From the NCBI GenBank assembly GCA_002798255.1, contig NWQQ01000012.1, forward strand, positions 1 to 64,000: DNA of 64,000 bases, in the 5' to 3' direction. Source of the DNA: Lysobacteraceae bacterium NML95-0200 (lineage in GTDB: Bacteria; Pseudomonadota; Gammaproteobacteria; Xanthomonadales; Xanthomonadaceae). Positions 31,401 through 40,343 of the stretch are shown one piece after another. The notes below the pieces were generated by a model. That model was not told the origin of the DNA and did not search any database. It saw nothing but the letters and a program-made list of their open reading frames with translations. The stretch's first letter is position 1. The number at the start of each line of letters is the position of its first letter. Both the position numbers and the translations under genes were made by a program.

Positions 31401-33261
31401 GTTCGGCAACGGCATGCTGCTCTCCAAACATATCCGCCTGGTCTGCGCCTTCGACCATCGCCATGTGTTCCTTGACCCGAACCCGGATGCGGCGACCTCC
31501 TTCAAGGAACGCCAGCGCCTGTTCAAGGTGCCGCGCTCCTCGTGGGCGGACTATGACGCCAAGCTCATCAGCAAGGGCGGCGGCGTGTTCTCGCGTGCCG
31601 AGAAATCCATCAAGCTGACGCCTGAAGTGAAGCAGGCGCTCGGCATCGACGCCTCGGTGGACAGCCTCAGCCCGACCGAGCTGATTTCCGCCGCGCTCAA
31701 GGCGCCGGTGGACCTGCTCTGGAACGGCGGTATCGGCACTTATGTCAAGGGTAGCAGTGAAACCCATGCCGATGTCGGCGACCGCGCCAACAACGCGCTG
31801 CGCGTCAATGGCGCCGACCTGCGCTGCAAGATTGTCGGCGAGGGCGGCAACCTCGGCTTCACCCAGAAGGGACGCATTGAAGCGGCGCAGAACGGCGTGC
31901 TCATCAATACCGACTTCATCGACAACTCCGCCGGTGTGGATACCTCCGACCACGAGGTCAACATCAAGATTCTCCTGAACGGCGAAGTGCAGAAGGGCAG
32001 CCTGAAGCTGGCCGATCGCAACAAGCTGCTGGCCTCGATGACCGATGAAGTGGCGGCACTGGTGCTGCACGACAACTATCGCCAGAACCAGACCCTGTCG
32101 CTGATGCAGCGCATGAGCCAGAAGCGTCTTGGCTCCAAACTGCACTTCATCCGCACCCTGGAAGCGGCCGGCCAGCTTGACCGCAAGATTGAAGACCTGC
32201 CAAGCGATGCGGAAATGGCCGAACGCAAGGCGCGTGGCCAGGGCCTGACTCGGCCGGAGCTGTGCGTGCTGCTCTCTTACGCCAAGCTGGTGGCCTATCC
32301 GGAGCTTCTGGCAAGCGACGTGCCGGAGGATCCGTATCTGTCCAAGGAGCTGGAACGCTACTTCCCGGAACCCTTGCAAAAGAAATACGCCAAGGCCATG
32401 CAGGATCATCGCCTGAAGCGTGAAATCATCGCCACCGCGGTGACCAACTCCACCATCAACCGCATGGGCGCGACCTTCCTGATGCGCATGCAGGAAGACA
32501 GTGGCCGCAGCATCGGCGAAATCGCCCGCGCCTATACCATCACCCGCGAAACCCTGGATGCCCGCGACTTGTGGGCGCAGATTGACGCGCTTGATGGCAA
32601 GGTCAGCGATGAAGTGCAGATTGATGCCCTGCAGGTCATCTGGAACTCGCAGCGCAGCTTCACCCGCTGGCTGCTCTCGCGCCCCGGCGCGATTCCGGCC
32701 ATCGACACTGCAGTCAAACGCTATCACCAGGGCTTCAGTGACATTCGCGCAGGCGCAGGTATCCTGCCGCCCTCGCAGCGTCCCGCATATGAAGCCTCGC
32801 GCAAGGAATGGCGCGCCAAGGGGCTGCCGACGGCACTGGCTGACCAAATCGCCGCATTGCCGTACCTCGACGCCAGCCCGAACATCATTGAGCTGGCCGG
32901 TGAGCGCAAGCTGCAGGCCGTGGATGTGGCCAAGGTGTATTTCCGCCTGTCCGATGCCCTGAACATCCTGTGGCTCGGCGAGCAAATCGCTGCCCTCAAG
33001 GTGGATGGCCGCTGGCATGCCGTGGCGCGTGGCGTGTTGAGCGATGAGCTCTCGGCGCAGATGCGCAAGCTCACCGCACAAGTGCTGGCCATGCCCGGCA
33101 AGGATGCCGATGCCAAGGTCAATGCCTGGCTGGCGCGCGATGATGCCGCACTGCGCTTCACCCTGGCCATGCTGAGCGAACTGGCCGCGCAAAAGACGCT
33201 GGACTACCCGACCGTTTCGGTCGCCGTACAGCGCCTGGCGCAACTGGCTGACCGCAGCTGA
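28432..33261 (+). CDS. gdhB: Large NAD-specific glutamate dehydrogenase
   Basis: This 1609-residue enzyme of the 180-kDa NAD-GDH class oxidatively deaminates glutamate to 2-oxoglutarate. The long N-terminal region contains ACT-like regulatory segments ([28 protein letters not shown]). The catalytic part lies around residues 750-1250 with the family motifs [22 protein letters not shown], the lysine-containing [10 protein letters not shown] (about residue 845) and [12 protein letters not shown]; a long C-terminal domain follows. The ATG of MTAKKATS has AGG about 8 nt upstream; an upstream TTG overlapping the previous stop is less likely. These enzymes are catabolic and allosterically controlled (often by arginine or aspartate), consistent with the amino-acid breakdown genes around it. 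Confidence 0.96.
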   Translation: [1609 protein letters not shown]

Positions 33262-33282
33262 TTGCTGAGCTGCCTGCAACCT

Positions 33283-33315
33283 GCAAAACGGAGCCCTTGG
33301 GCTCCGTTTTGTTTT
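33283..33315 (+). terminator. Terminator after gdhB
   Basis: A 12-bp perfect inverted repeat AAAACGGAGCCC/GGGCTCCGTTTT continues into GTTTT, about 20 nt after the gdhB stop. Confidence 0.9.
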
Positions 33316-33361
33316 GCAAGGCGCATGGCAAGAATGGCTGGCTTCGCGTTATCCTCGCGCC

Positions 33362-34129
33362 ATGAAAAATCCGCGTCTGGCCTTTCTGGCAAGCCCCAGT
33401 GAACATGCCACCCAAGCGCTGGCTGAATTGACGGCCATCCACGGCCAGTCAAGCCCCGAGGAAGCCGATGTACTGGTCGCCTTGGGCGGCGACGGCTTCA
33501 TGTTGCAGACTCTGCATCGCCATGGTGAGCTGGGCAAACCCGTGTACGGCATGAAGCTGGGCACCTTGGGTTTTTTGATGAATCAGCAGCGCATTGAATC
33601 GCTGCCAGAGCGTATTGCCCAGGCCGAGCCTTCGATTTTGCGCCCGTTGCAGATGCAGGCACAAACCGAGTCAGGTGCGCGCATCCAGTCGCTGGCCTAT
33701 AACGAAGTTTCACTGCTGCGCCAAACCCGGCAGGCGGCGCATATCGCCATTGATCTCAATGGCGAAGAGCGTCTTGATGAGCTGATTTGCGATGGCGTGA
33801 TGGTGGCGACCAGCGCAGGCAGTACTGCCTACAACTTCTCGGCAGGCGGCCCGATTCTGCCATTGGGTGCGCAGGTGATTGCCTTGACCCCGATTGCGCC
33901 ATTCCGTCCGCGGCGCTGGCGTGGTGCGGTATTGAAGGCCGATACCGAGTTGCGCTTTCGCGTGCTCGACCCCTACAAACGCCCGGTCAGCGCCACCGCC
34001 GATTCCCATGAAGTACGCGATGTGGTGGAGGTGATTATCCGCCAATCACACACGCATACCGTGACCGTTTTGTTCGACCCCGAGCACAATCTGGAAGAAC
34101 GCATCCTGGCTGAGCAATTTGTGGCCTGA
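33362..34129 (+). CDS. nadK: NAD kinase
   Basis: This 255-residue enzyme phosphorylates NAD to NADP. The signature GGDGFML is at residues 42-48 (catalytic Asp44), followed by [11 protein letters not shown] and the conserved [17 protein letters not shown]. It is shorter than the roughly 290-residue E. coli enzyme and resembles the short class found in alphaproteobacteria and Xanthomonadales. The ATG was chosen because the family's N-terminal strand (RLAFLAS) follows immediately and an upstream extension would enter the gdhB terminator. NADPH users follow downstream (glutathione reductase). Confidence 0.94.
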   Translation: MKNPRLAFLASPSEHATQALAELTAIHGQSSPEEADVLVALGGDGFMLQTLHRHGELGKPVYGMKLGTLGFLMNQQRIESLPERIAQAEPSILRPLQMQAQTESGARIQSLAYNEVSLLRQTRQAAHIAIDLNGEERLDELICDGVMVATSAGSTAYNFSAGGPILPLGAQVIALTPIAPFRPRRWRGAVLKADTELRFRVLDPYKRPVSATADSHEVRDVVEVIIRQSHTHTVTVLFDPEHNLEERILAEQFVA

Positions 34130-34193
34130 AAGTGTTTGCCCATGGGTCGGATAACAGGCGGCGAATGCCGGATATTTCTGCAACACTATTGGC

Positions 34194-35546
34194 ATGAATA
34201 ACACTGATTTTGATTTGATTGTTCTGGGGGGTGGCTCCGGTGGTTTGGCCGCAGCCATCCGTGCGGCGCGTCATGGTGCGCGCGTGGCGATGCTGGAGCC
34301 CAATTTCTTGGGCGGCACTTGCGTGAATGTCGGCTGTGTACCGAAAAAAGCGATGTGGCTGGCCGCAGACCTGGCCGAGAAACTGCCCATGGCGCGGCAG
34401 CTGGGCTTTGATTTGTCCGAGCAGGTGGCACACGACTGGTCACCCCTACTGGCTGCACGCAGTACGTATATCGAACGCATCCACGCCAGTTACGGCAGCC
34501 GTCTGCACGAGCTTGGCGTAAGTGTGATCCCCGCCTTTGGCACACTCACGGCCAATGCCGGTGAGGTTCTGGCGGCAGACAAGCGCCTGCACGCCCGGCA
34601 TATTCTGATTGCCACCGGCAGCCGCCCGCTGCGCCCGCAAATCCCCGGCGCTGAGCTTGGCGGCGTCTCCGATGATTTCTTTGTCTGGCGTGAGGCGCCA
34701 GCGCGTGTGGCGATTGTGGGCGGCGGCTATATCAGCGTGGAGCTGGCAGGCGTATTGCAGGCCTTGGGCAGCGAAGTGGAAATTTTCGTGCGCCAAGGGC
34801 GATTGCTGGGTCATTTCGATACAGAAATCACTCAGGCGCTCACCAATGCCATGACGGCGCATGGCATCAAGCTGCATTTCAATGCCGATGTGCTCGCCTT
34901 GCACGAGCAAGAGGCCAAGCTGGCGGTGGAAACCGGATCGGGCAGGCAGGCAAGTTTTGACAAGGTATTGTTTGCCACCGGGCGTTTGCCCAATAGTGCC
35001 GATATCGGTCTTGAAGCGGCAGGCGTGAATTGCAATAGTCGCGGCCAAATCGAAGTCGATGCCTGGCAAAACACGTCTGCTTCCGGCGTGTATGCAGTGG
35101 GCGATGTCACGCCGCAACCAGCGCTCACACCACACGCAGTAGCTGCATCACGACGGCTGATGGATCGTCTGTTTGCCGGGGAGCAAGACGCCCGGGTGAA
35201 CTTCGCCGCCATCCCCACTGTGGTGTTTTCACACCCACCGCTGGCAACGGTCGGTCTTTCCGAAGCTGATGCCCGCAAGGCGCATGGTGAGGACGTGGCC
35301 GTGGTGCGCAGCGAATTTCGGCCGATGCTGGGAGCTCTGGCCGACAAGCCGGAGAAAAGCCTGTTCAAAGTGGTCTATCGCCGCTTGGATGAGCGCGTGC
35401 TGGGGATTCATCTGATAGGCGAGGGCAGCGATGAAATCCTGCAGGGCTTTGCCGTCGCCATGCAGATGGGGATGCACCTTGGCGATTTGCGAGCGACACT
35501 GCCCATTCATCCCACCAGTGCTGAAGAAGTTGTCCTGGTGCAATGA
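34194..35546 (+). CDS. gor: Glutathione-disulfide reductase
   Basis: This 450-residue flavoprotein disulfide reductase uses NADPH to regenerate glutathione. The redox pair is in GGTCVNVGCVPKK (C43, C48), the second dinucleotide loop is VAIVGGGYISVELAG, and the C-terminal catalytic base is in LPIHPTSAEEVV, the glutathione-reductase form of this motif. The FAD loop VLGGGSGGLAAA and the YAVGDVT segment complete the family pattern. No separate regulator is adjacent. The nearby ahpCF-oxyR, trxB, bcp and GFA genes make thiol redox a recurring theme in the window. Confidence 0.94.
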   Translation: MNNTDFDLIVLGGGSGGLAAAIRAARHGARVAMLEPNFLGGTCVNVGCVPKKAMWLAADLAEKLPMARQLGFDLSEQVAHDWSPLLAARSTYIERIHASYGSRLHELGVSVIPAFGTLTANAGEVLAADKRLHARHILIATGSRPLRPQIPGAELGGVSDDFFVWREAPARVAIVGGGYISVELAGVLQALGSEVEIFVRQGRLLGHFDTEITQALTNAMTAHGIKLHFNADVLALHEQEAKLAVETGSGRQASFDKVLFATGRLPNSADIGLEAAGVNCNSRGQIEVDAWQNTSASGVYAVGDVTPQPALTPHAVAASRRLMDRLFAGEQDARVNFAAIPTVVFSHPPLATVGLSEADARKAHGEDVAVVRSEFRPMLGALADKPEKSLFKVVYRRLDERVLGIHLIGEGSDEILQGFAVAMQMGMHLGDLRATLPIHPTSAEEVVLVQ

Positions 35547-35598
35547 AAAACAACTGCACTCGCATCTGTACGTTTTTCGGTTTCCATCAGAGGAGGTT

Positions 35599-36390
35599 AT
35601 GAATAACCCTGCTGTTTTTGAGCTTCATCAGGGGCATCTGCCACTGCTCATCAGCGTGCCGCATCATGGCACGGATTTGCCGCAAGAGATTGCCGCACGC
35701 CTGCAGCCCTGGGCGCAGCGGGTGCCGGATACCGACTGGCATATCGCCCGGCTCTATGATTTTGCGCAGGAAATGGGGGCATCCATCATCGTACCGCGCT
35801 ACTCGCGCTATGTGATTGACCTCAACCGCGGCGAGGATGATGTCTCGCTGTATCCGGGGCAAAACACCACCGGCCTGTGCCCCATGGTGGGCTTCAACGG
35901 CGAGCCGCTGTATTTGCCGGGGCAGGCACCGGACGAGGCTGAGGTGCGGCAGCGCGTGGATACTTACTGGCGCCCGTACCATCAGGCATTGCAGGCCGAG
36001 CTTGCCCGTATCCAGGCCGAGCATGGCCGCGCGCTGCTATGGGAGGGTCACTCCATCAAGAGCGAGCTGCCCTTCCTGTTCGATGGCCGCTTGCCGGATT
36101 TGAATCTGGGCACTGCCAGCGGGCAAAGCTGTCATGCCGCCACACAAGCACGCATCGAGGCGGTACTGGCCGCACAAACCGGCTACGACTGGGTCGCCAA
36201 TGGCCGCTTCAAGGGCGGCCATATCACCCGTCATTATGGACAGCCACAAACCGGCATCGAGGCGGTGCAACTGGAAATCAGCCAGCGCTGCTATATGGAC
36301 GAAGCCAGCTTTGCCTGGGATGCGGACAAAGCTGCCGCCTTGCAGCCATTGCTTGAAAAAATGCTTGTCGCAGCCTTGGCTCGAGACTGA
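35599..36390 (+). CDS. hutG: N-formylglutamate amidohydrolase family protein
   Basis: This 263-residue protein belongs to the N-formylglutamate amidohydrolase family, which releases formate and glutamate at the end of one histidine-degradation route. Conserved features are the N-terminal ISVPHHGTDLP, YVIDLNRGEDD and WEGHSIKSELPFLFDGRLPDLNLGT. A perfect AGGAGG lies a few nt before the ATG; a longer open frame exists inside gor but lacks this. No other hut gene is in the window, so a histidine role is not supported by context; related members act on other formyl-amino acids. Family membership is firm, specific substrate less so. Confidence 0.88.
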   Translation: MNNPAVFELHQGHLPLLISVPHHGTDLPQEIAARLQPWAQRVPDTDWHIARLYDFAQEMGASIIVPRYSRYVIDLNRGEDDVSLYPGQNTTGLCPMVGFNGEPLYLPGQAPDEAEVRQRVDTYWRPYHQALQAELARIQAEHGRALLWEGHSIKSELPFLFDGRLPDLNLGTASGQSCHAATQARIEAVLAAQTGYDWVANGRFKGGHITRHYGQPQTGIEAVQLEISQRCYMDEASFAWDADKAAALQPLLEKMLVAALARD

Positions 36391-36397
36391 AACTGCT

Positions 36398-36436
36398 CTC
36401 AACCCCGTCTCCAGCCAGAGGCGGGGTTGAGGGTTT
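36398..36436 (+). terminator. Hairpin between hutG and the convergent dehydrogenase
   Basis: CTCAACCCCG and CGGGGTTGAG form a perfect 10-bp stem with a 14-nt loop. The following GGTTT is only a weak T-tract, so termination efficiency is uncertain. Confidence 0.6.
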
Positions 36437-36442
36437 AACGCC

Positions 36443-37540
36443 TCAGGGCTTGATGGCGATTTTCAACACGCCATTGCGCTGGTTGGCAAACAAGTCATAG
36501 GCCTCAACGATATTTTCCAGGGCGTATTGATGGGTGACCATCACCCCCAGGTCAAGACGATTGGCCTCGATGACATTCATCAAGCGGCGCATGCGCTCCT
36601 TGCCGCCGGGGCATAGCGCCGTGCGGATGGTATGGTCGCCAAGCCCGGCGGCAAAATGCGCCATCGGGATGCTGAGGTCTTCGGAATACACGCCAAGGCT
36701 GGAGAGCGTTCCGCCCGGGCGCAGCATTTTGAGTGCGGTAGAAAACGTGGCCTGAGTGCCCAGCGCCTCGATGGCGCTGTCGGCACCTTTGCCACCGGTG
36801 AGCTTCATCACCTCATCCACCACATCGCAGTTTTTGAAGTTGAGCGTCACATCCGCGCCCATCTTTTGGGCGATTTCAAGACGGTGGTCATTGCCATCGA
36901 CGGCAATGATGGTGGTCGCCCCCAACAGCCGTGCCCCAGCGGTGGCGCACAGGCCAATCGGCCCCTGGGCAATGACCACGACGGTATCGCCGATTTTGAT
37001 ATTGGCGTTTTCAGCGCCCTTGAAGCCGGTGGACATGATGTCCGGGCACATCAGCACTTGCTCGTCCGTCAAGCCGTCAGGAATCGGCGCCAGATTCGCC
37101 TGGGCGTCGGGCACCAGGAGATATTCGGCCTGGGTGCCGTCAATCATGTTGCCAAAGCGCCAGCCGGCAGTGGCCTTGTAACCATGACAAGTGCAGCGGC
37201 CATCGGCATCAAGATAGCTGCCATCCTGCGAGGGCGCGCCATCCTGCGCGGCATAACTGTTGAAGTTCGGGCAGATGGCGCCGGCAATCACGCGCTGCCC
37301 TTCACGATAGCCCCTGACGGCGCTGCCGAGCTTTTCAATCACACCGACCGGCTCATGCCCCACGGTCAAGCCTTTGGCAACCGGGTATTCGCCTTTGAGA
37401 ATATGCACATCGGTGCCGCAGATAGTGGTCGTGGTGATGCGAATCAGCGCATCATTGGGGCCAATATCGGGAATGGGCTTGTCGACCACTTCGATGCGGC
37501 CAGGCTCCACGAAAACAGCGGCTTTCATCATTTGCGGCAT
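36443..37540 (-). CDS. Zinc-dependent alcohol dehydrogenase (secondary-alcohol dehydrogenase type)
   Basis: This 365-residue medium-chain dehydrogenase has catalytic zinc ligands in ICGTDVH (C41) and VGHEP (H62, E63), with CPDIMSTGF supplying the acidic third ligand typical of the isopropanol-dehydrogenase group (Thermoanaerobacter/Clostridium beijerinckii type). The block AGWRFGNMIDGTQAEYLLVPDAQANLAPIP also matches that group. The four-cysteine structural zinc loop of classical ADHs is absent. The nucleotide loop is VVVIAQGPIGLCATAGA. The real alcohol or aldehyde substrate is unknown. The gene stands alone, read convergently to hutG. Confidence 0.88.
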   Translation of the reverse strand: MPQMMKAAVFVEPGRIEVVDKPIPDIGPNDALIRITTTTICGTDVHILKGEYPVAKGLTVGHEPVGVIEKLGSAVRGYREGQRVIAGAICPNFNSYAAQDGAPSQDGSYLDADGRCTCHGYKATAGWRFGNMIDGTQAEYLLVPDAQANLAPIPDGLTDEQVLMCPDIMSTGFKGAENANIKIGDTVVVIAQGPIGLCATAGARLLGATTIIAVDGNDHRLEIAQKMGADVTLNFKNCDVVDEVMKLTGGKGADSAIEALGTQATFSTALKMLRPGGTLSSLGVYSEDLSIPMAHFAAGLGDHTIRTALCPGGKERMRRLMNVIEANRLDLGVMVTHQYALENIVEAYDLFANQRNGVLKIAIKP

Positions 37541-37700
37541 GGTGAATCTCCTTGGGTGGACACAGCAAGCCTAACAAGCCCATGTGAGAGACAGATTGCC
37601 CAAGGTCAATTTATTTCTGGCAGTAGCATTACAGGCGTGTCTGGCTTACCAGGCGGTATGCTTGGGCATTCCAGTAGTTGGTTAAAGATGGGGGACTTGG

Positions 37701-38267
37701 GTGAATCAAAATGACAATGAAGCGCAGCCTCGAATTGAGCCGGCTCTGGCTCGGCAGAGGACTGTTTTTGCAGTGTTTTTGATGCGCTTGGCGCTGGGAT
37801 TTTTGTTGTGGTGGATATCTGCCTGGCTACTTCATGTTTATGTGCTGATGCCGAAGAAAAGTATGCCCGGTTCAATGTTTCCGGTATGCGTATGGGATGG
37901 CGCGCGGCCAATGCCCATGTTTCTGGCCGAGCGCAAGAAGGCCGAGATGCCAAAGCGGTTATGTACCGAGGCCGTGGATTATCACGAGGCAGATAGGCCT
38001 TATTGGCTGCAACTGGAGGAAATTGCACCGGCTACATTTCATCTGCAAGTCTGGAATGACAGCATGGGCGACCCGTTTGAAAGTGCCTATCAGGTGGCAT
38101 CGACCCATCCCGAGCGCATCATCCCGCTATGGCAGCGTCGTGGTGCCAACATGGCGCGGGCACTGTCGTTCTTTTATGCCTTTGTGCCCAGCATCGTTCT
38201 GTACAAATTGCTGTTTTATTTGCGCGCACGTCGTCTGAAGAAAAAGCAGCAGGCAAGCGCACTTTGA
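37701..38267 (+). CDS. Hypothetical membrane protein with two transmembrane helices
   Basis: The protein has 188 residues and its family is not recognised. A first hydrophobic helix lies at about residues 22-50 (VFAVFLMRLALGFLLWWISAW region) and a second near residues 155-173 (ALSFFYAFVPSIVLYKLLFYL). Between them is a soluble domain of about 100 residues, expected in the periplasm, with a conserved-looking WLQLEEIAPATFHLQVWNDS core. The C-terminus is a short Lys/Arg-rich tail. The start is GTG after a GGGG box. It is isolated between a divergent dehydrogenase and the convergent parE, and its 3' end forms part of a nested hairpin. Confidence 0.7.
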   Translation: MNQNDNEAQPRIEPALARQRTVFAVFLMRLALGFLLWWISAWLLHVYVLMPKKSMPGSMFPVCVWDGARPMPMFLAERKKAEMPKRLCTEAVDYHEADRPYWLQLEEIAPATFHLQVWNDSMGDPFESAYQVASTHPERIIPLWQRRGANMARALSFFYAFVPSIVLYKLLFYLRARRLKKKQQASAL

Positions 38268-38293
38268 AAGTGCGTGAAGTCATTGCCTGCTGC
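38246..38293 (+). other. Nested hairpin across the 3' end of the membrane protein gene
   Basis: An outer 11-bp perfect stem GCAGCAGGCAA/TTGCCTGCTGC encloses an inner perfect CGCACTTT/AAAGTGCG stem that includes the stop codon. No T-run follows, so it is not a standard terminator; it may protect the mRNA end or separate the convergent parE transcript. Confidence 0.6.
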
Positions 38294-38312
38294 CCTGGGT
38301 ATTGGGGGCGGC

Positions 38313-40202
38313 TCAAACCTCAAGCGTTGCCAGATCGCCTTTTTCTTCCAGCCATACTTTGCGGTCGGCGGCGCGTTTTTTGCCCAGCAGCATGTCCATC
38401 AGGGCAATGGTTTGCTCGCCATCGTCCACAGTCAGTTGCACCAGGCGACGGGTATCGGGGTGGATGGTGGACTCGCGCAGTTGTTGCGGGTTCATTTCGC
38501 CCAGCCCCTTGAAGCGGGTGACATTGACCTGGCCTTTCATTTTTTCGCGCTCCACACGCTCCAGCAGCAGGCGTTTTTCTTCTTCGTCCAGCGCATAGAA
38601 CACCTGCTTGCCTACGTCCACGCGGAACAGCGGCGGCATGGCGACAAAAATATGCCCGGCCTTCACCAGGGCAGGAAAATGCTTCAAAAACAGCGCCGAG
38701 AGCAGGGTAGCGATATGCAGGCCGTCGGAGTCGGCATCGGCCAGAATCACCACCTTGCCGTAGCGCAGGCCGGAAATATCATCCTTGCCAGGATCGCAAC
38801 CGATGGCGACGGCCAGGTCATGCACTTCGCTGGAGGCCAGCACCTGACCGCTGCCGACTTCCCAGGTGTTCAGGATTTTGCCGCGCAAGGGCAGTATGGC
38901 CTGGAAGTCCTTGTCGCGCGCTTGTCGTGCACTGCCGCCTGCCGAGTCGCCTTCGACCAGAAACAGCTCGGTACGGGACAAGTCCTGGCTGATGCAGTCA
39001 GCGAGTTTGCCGGGCAGGGCGGGGCCCTGAGTGACCTTCTTGCGCACCACCTGTTTTTCGGTCTTGAGACGGGCACTGGCGCGCTCAATGGCCAGCTGGG
39101 CGATTTTTTCGCCCATTTCCGGCTGGGAATTCAGCCATAGCGAGAACGCATCGTGAGCGGCGCCCTCAATGAAACCGGCAGCCTGCCGCGAGGACAGCCG
39201 CTCCTTGGTCTGCCCGGAAAACTGCGGCTCCTGCATTTTCAGCGACAACACAAAAGCGACCCTGTCCCAGACATCTTCCGGTGCCAGTTTGACGCCACGA
39301 GGCAGCAGGTTGCGGAAGTCACAGAACTCGCGCAGCGCATTGGTCAGCCCCGAGCGCAGGCCGTTGACATGGGTGCCGTGCTGGGCAGTGGGAATCAGGT
39401 TGACATAGCTCTCCTGTACCAGCTCGCCTTCGGCCAGCCAGGCCACTGCCCAGTCCACCACTTCGGTGTCTTTCTTCATCTGCCCGACAAATAATTCAGG
39501 CGGCAGTGGCTCGGCATTGAGCAATGCTCCCTTCAGGTAATCGCGCAGGCCGTCCTCGTAGAACCATTCGCAAGACTCGCCACTGGCCTCGTCAAACAGG
39601 CTGACGGCAAGCCCGGGGCAGAGCACCGCCTTGGCGCGCAGCAGATGCTTCAAGGCGCGCAGATTGAAGCGCGGGCTATCGAAATACTGCGCATCCGGCC
39701 AGAAACGCACCCGGGTGCCGGTGTTTTTCTTGCCGACCGTGCCGGTAATGGTCAGCTCCGAGGTGCGCAGGCCATCGGCAAAGGCCATGTGATATTCGTT
39801 GCCTTCACGCTTGATATACACGTCCACCCGGGTGGAGAGCGCATTCACTACCGATACGCCCACCCCGTGCAGGCCGCCGGAAAAGGCATAGTTGCGATTG
39901 CTGAATTTGCCGCCTGCGTGCAGCCGGGTGAGGATGAGCTCGACCCCGGGAATGCCTTCTTCAGGATGAATATCCACCGGCATGCCGCGGCCATCATCAG
40001 CCACCTCGCAACTGCCATCGGCATACAGGCGCACCTCGATGCGCTTGGCGTGCCCGGCCAGCGCCTCGTCCACGGCATTGTCGATGACCTCCTGCGCCAA
40101 GTGGTTGGGACGGCTGGTATCGGTGTACATGCCGGGACGGCGCTTGACCGGGTCAAGACCGGAAAGCACTTCGATATCGGCGGCGTTGTAGCGGGTATTC
40201 AT
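38313..40202 (-). CDS. parE: DNA topoisomerase IV subunit B
   Basis: This 629-residue ATPase subunit of topoisomerase IV decatenates chromosomes with ParC. The GHKL ATPase has DNAVDEALAG, DDGRGMPVDIH and GGLHGVGVSVVNALS; the TOPRIM domain has LVEGDSAGGSARQARD and the metal triad DADSDG. The length and the absence of the long GyrB-specific insertion favour ParE over GyrB. parC is not in the window. It is divergent from a small secreted charged protein, and no terminator is obvious after it. Confidence 0.95.
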   Translation of the reverse strand: MNTRYNAADIEVLSGLDPVKRRPGMYTDTSRPNHLAQEVIDNAVDEALAGHAKRIEVRLYADGSCEVADDGRGMPVDIHPEEGIPGVELILTRLHAGGKFSNRNYAFSGGLHGVGVSVVNALSTRVDVYIKREGNEYHMAFADGLRTSELTITGTVGKKNTGTRVRFWPDAQYFDSPRFNLRALKHLLRAKAVLCPGLAVSLFDEASGESCEWFYEDGLRDYLKGALLNAEPLPPELFVGQMKKDTEVVDWAVAWLAEGELVQESYVNLIPTAQHGTHVNGLRSGLTNALREFCDFRNLLPRGVKLAPEDVWDRVAFVLSLKMQEPQFSGQTKERLSSRQAAGFIEGAAHDAFSLWLNSQPEMGEKIAQLAIERASARLKTEKQVVRKKVTQGPALPGKLADCISQDLSRTELFLVEGDSAGGSARQARDKDFQAILPLRGKILNTWEVGSGQVLASSEVHDLAVAIGCDPGKDDISGLRYGKVVILADADSDGLHIATLLSALFLKHFPALVKAGHIFVAMPPLFRVDVGKQVFYALDEEEKRLLLERVEREKMKGQVNVTRFKGLGEMNPQQLRESTIHPDTRRLVQLTVDDGEQTIALMDMLLGKKRAADRKVWLEEKGDLATLEV

Positions 40203-40343
40203 CGGCAGGCTGTGTGCGGCGGAAAGCGCCCAAGGATAGGGGAGTGTGCGCCGCGATGCAGCACCCGGGCGATATTTTTCCCTTTGCCGGGGTTCAGCAT
40301 CGGCCAGCTAGGGTGGGGGCGCTTGGACAAACGGGAGAAATCC

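Noticed and set aside
30178-33279. A 1033-codon open frame on the minus strand opposite gdhB, and similar long antisense frames opposite deaD, dcp, icmF, metH and rarA
   Set aside because: These mirror the codon pattern of strongly supported genes in a high-GC genome. Their products have no recognisable domains and no ribosome sites were convincing.
35431-35598. N-terminal extension of hutG into the 3' end of gor
   Set aside because: The extra 56 residues are an out-of-frame reading of gor, and a perfect AGGAGG precedes the internal ATG.
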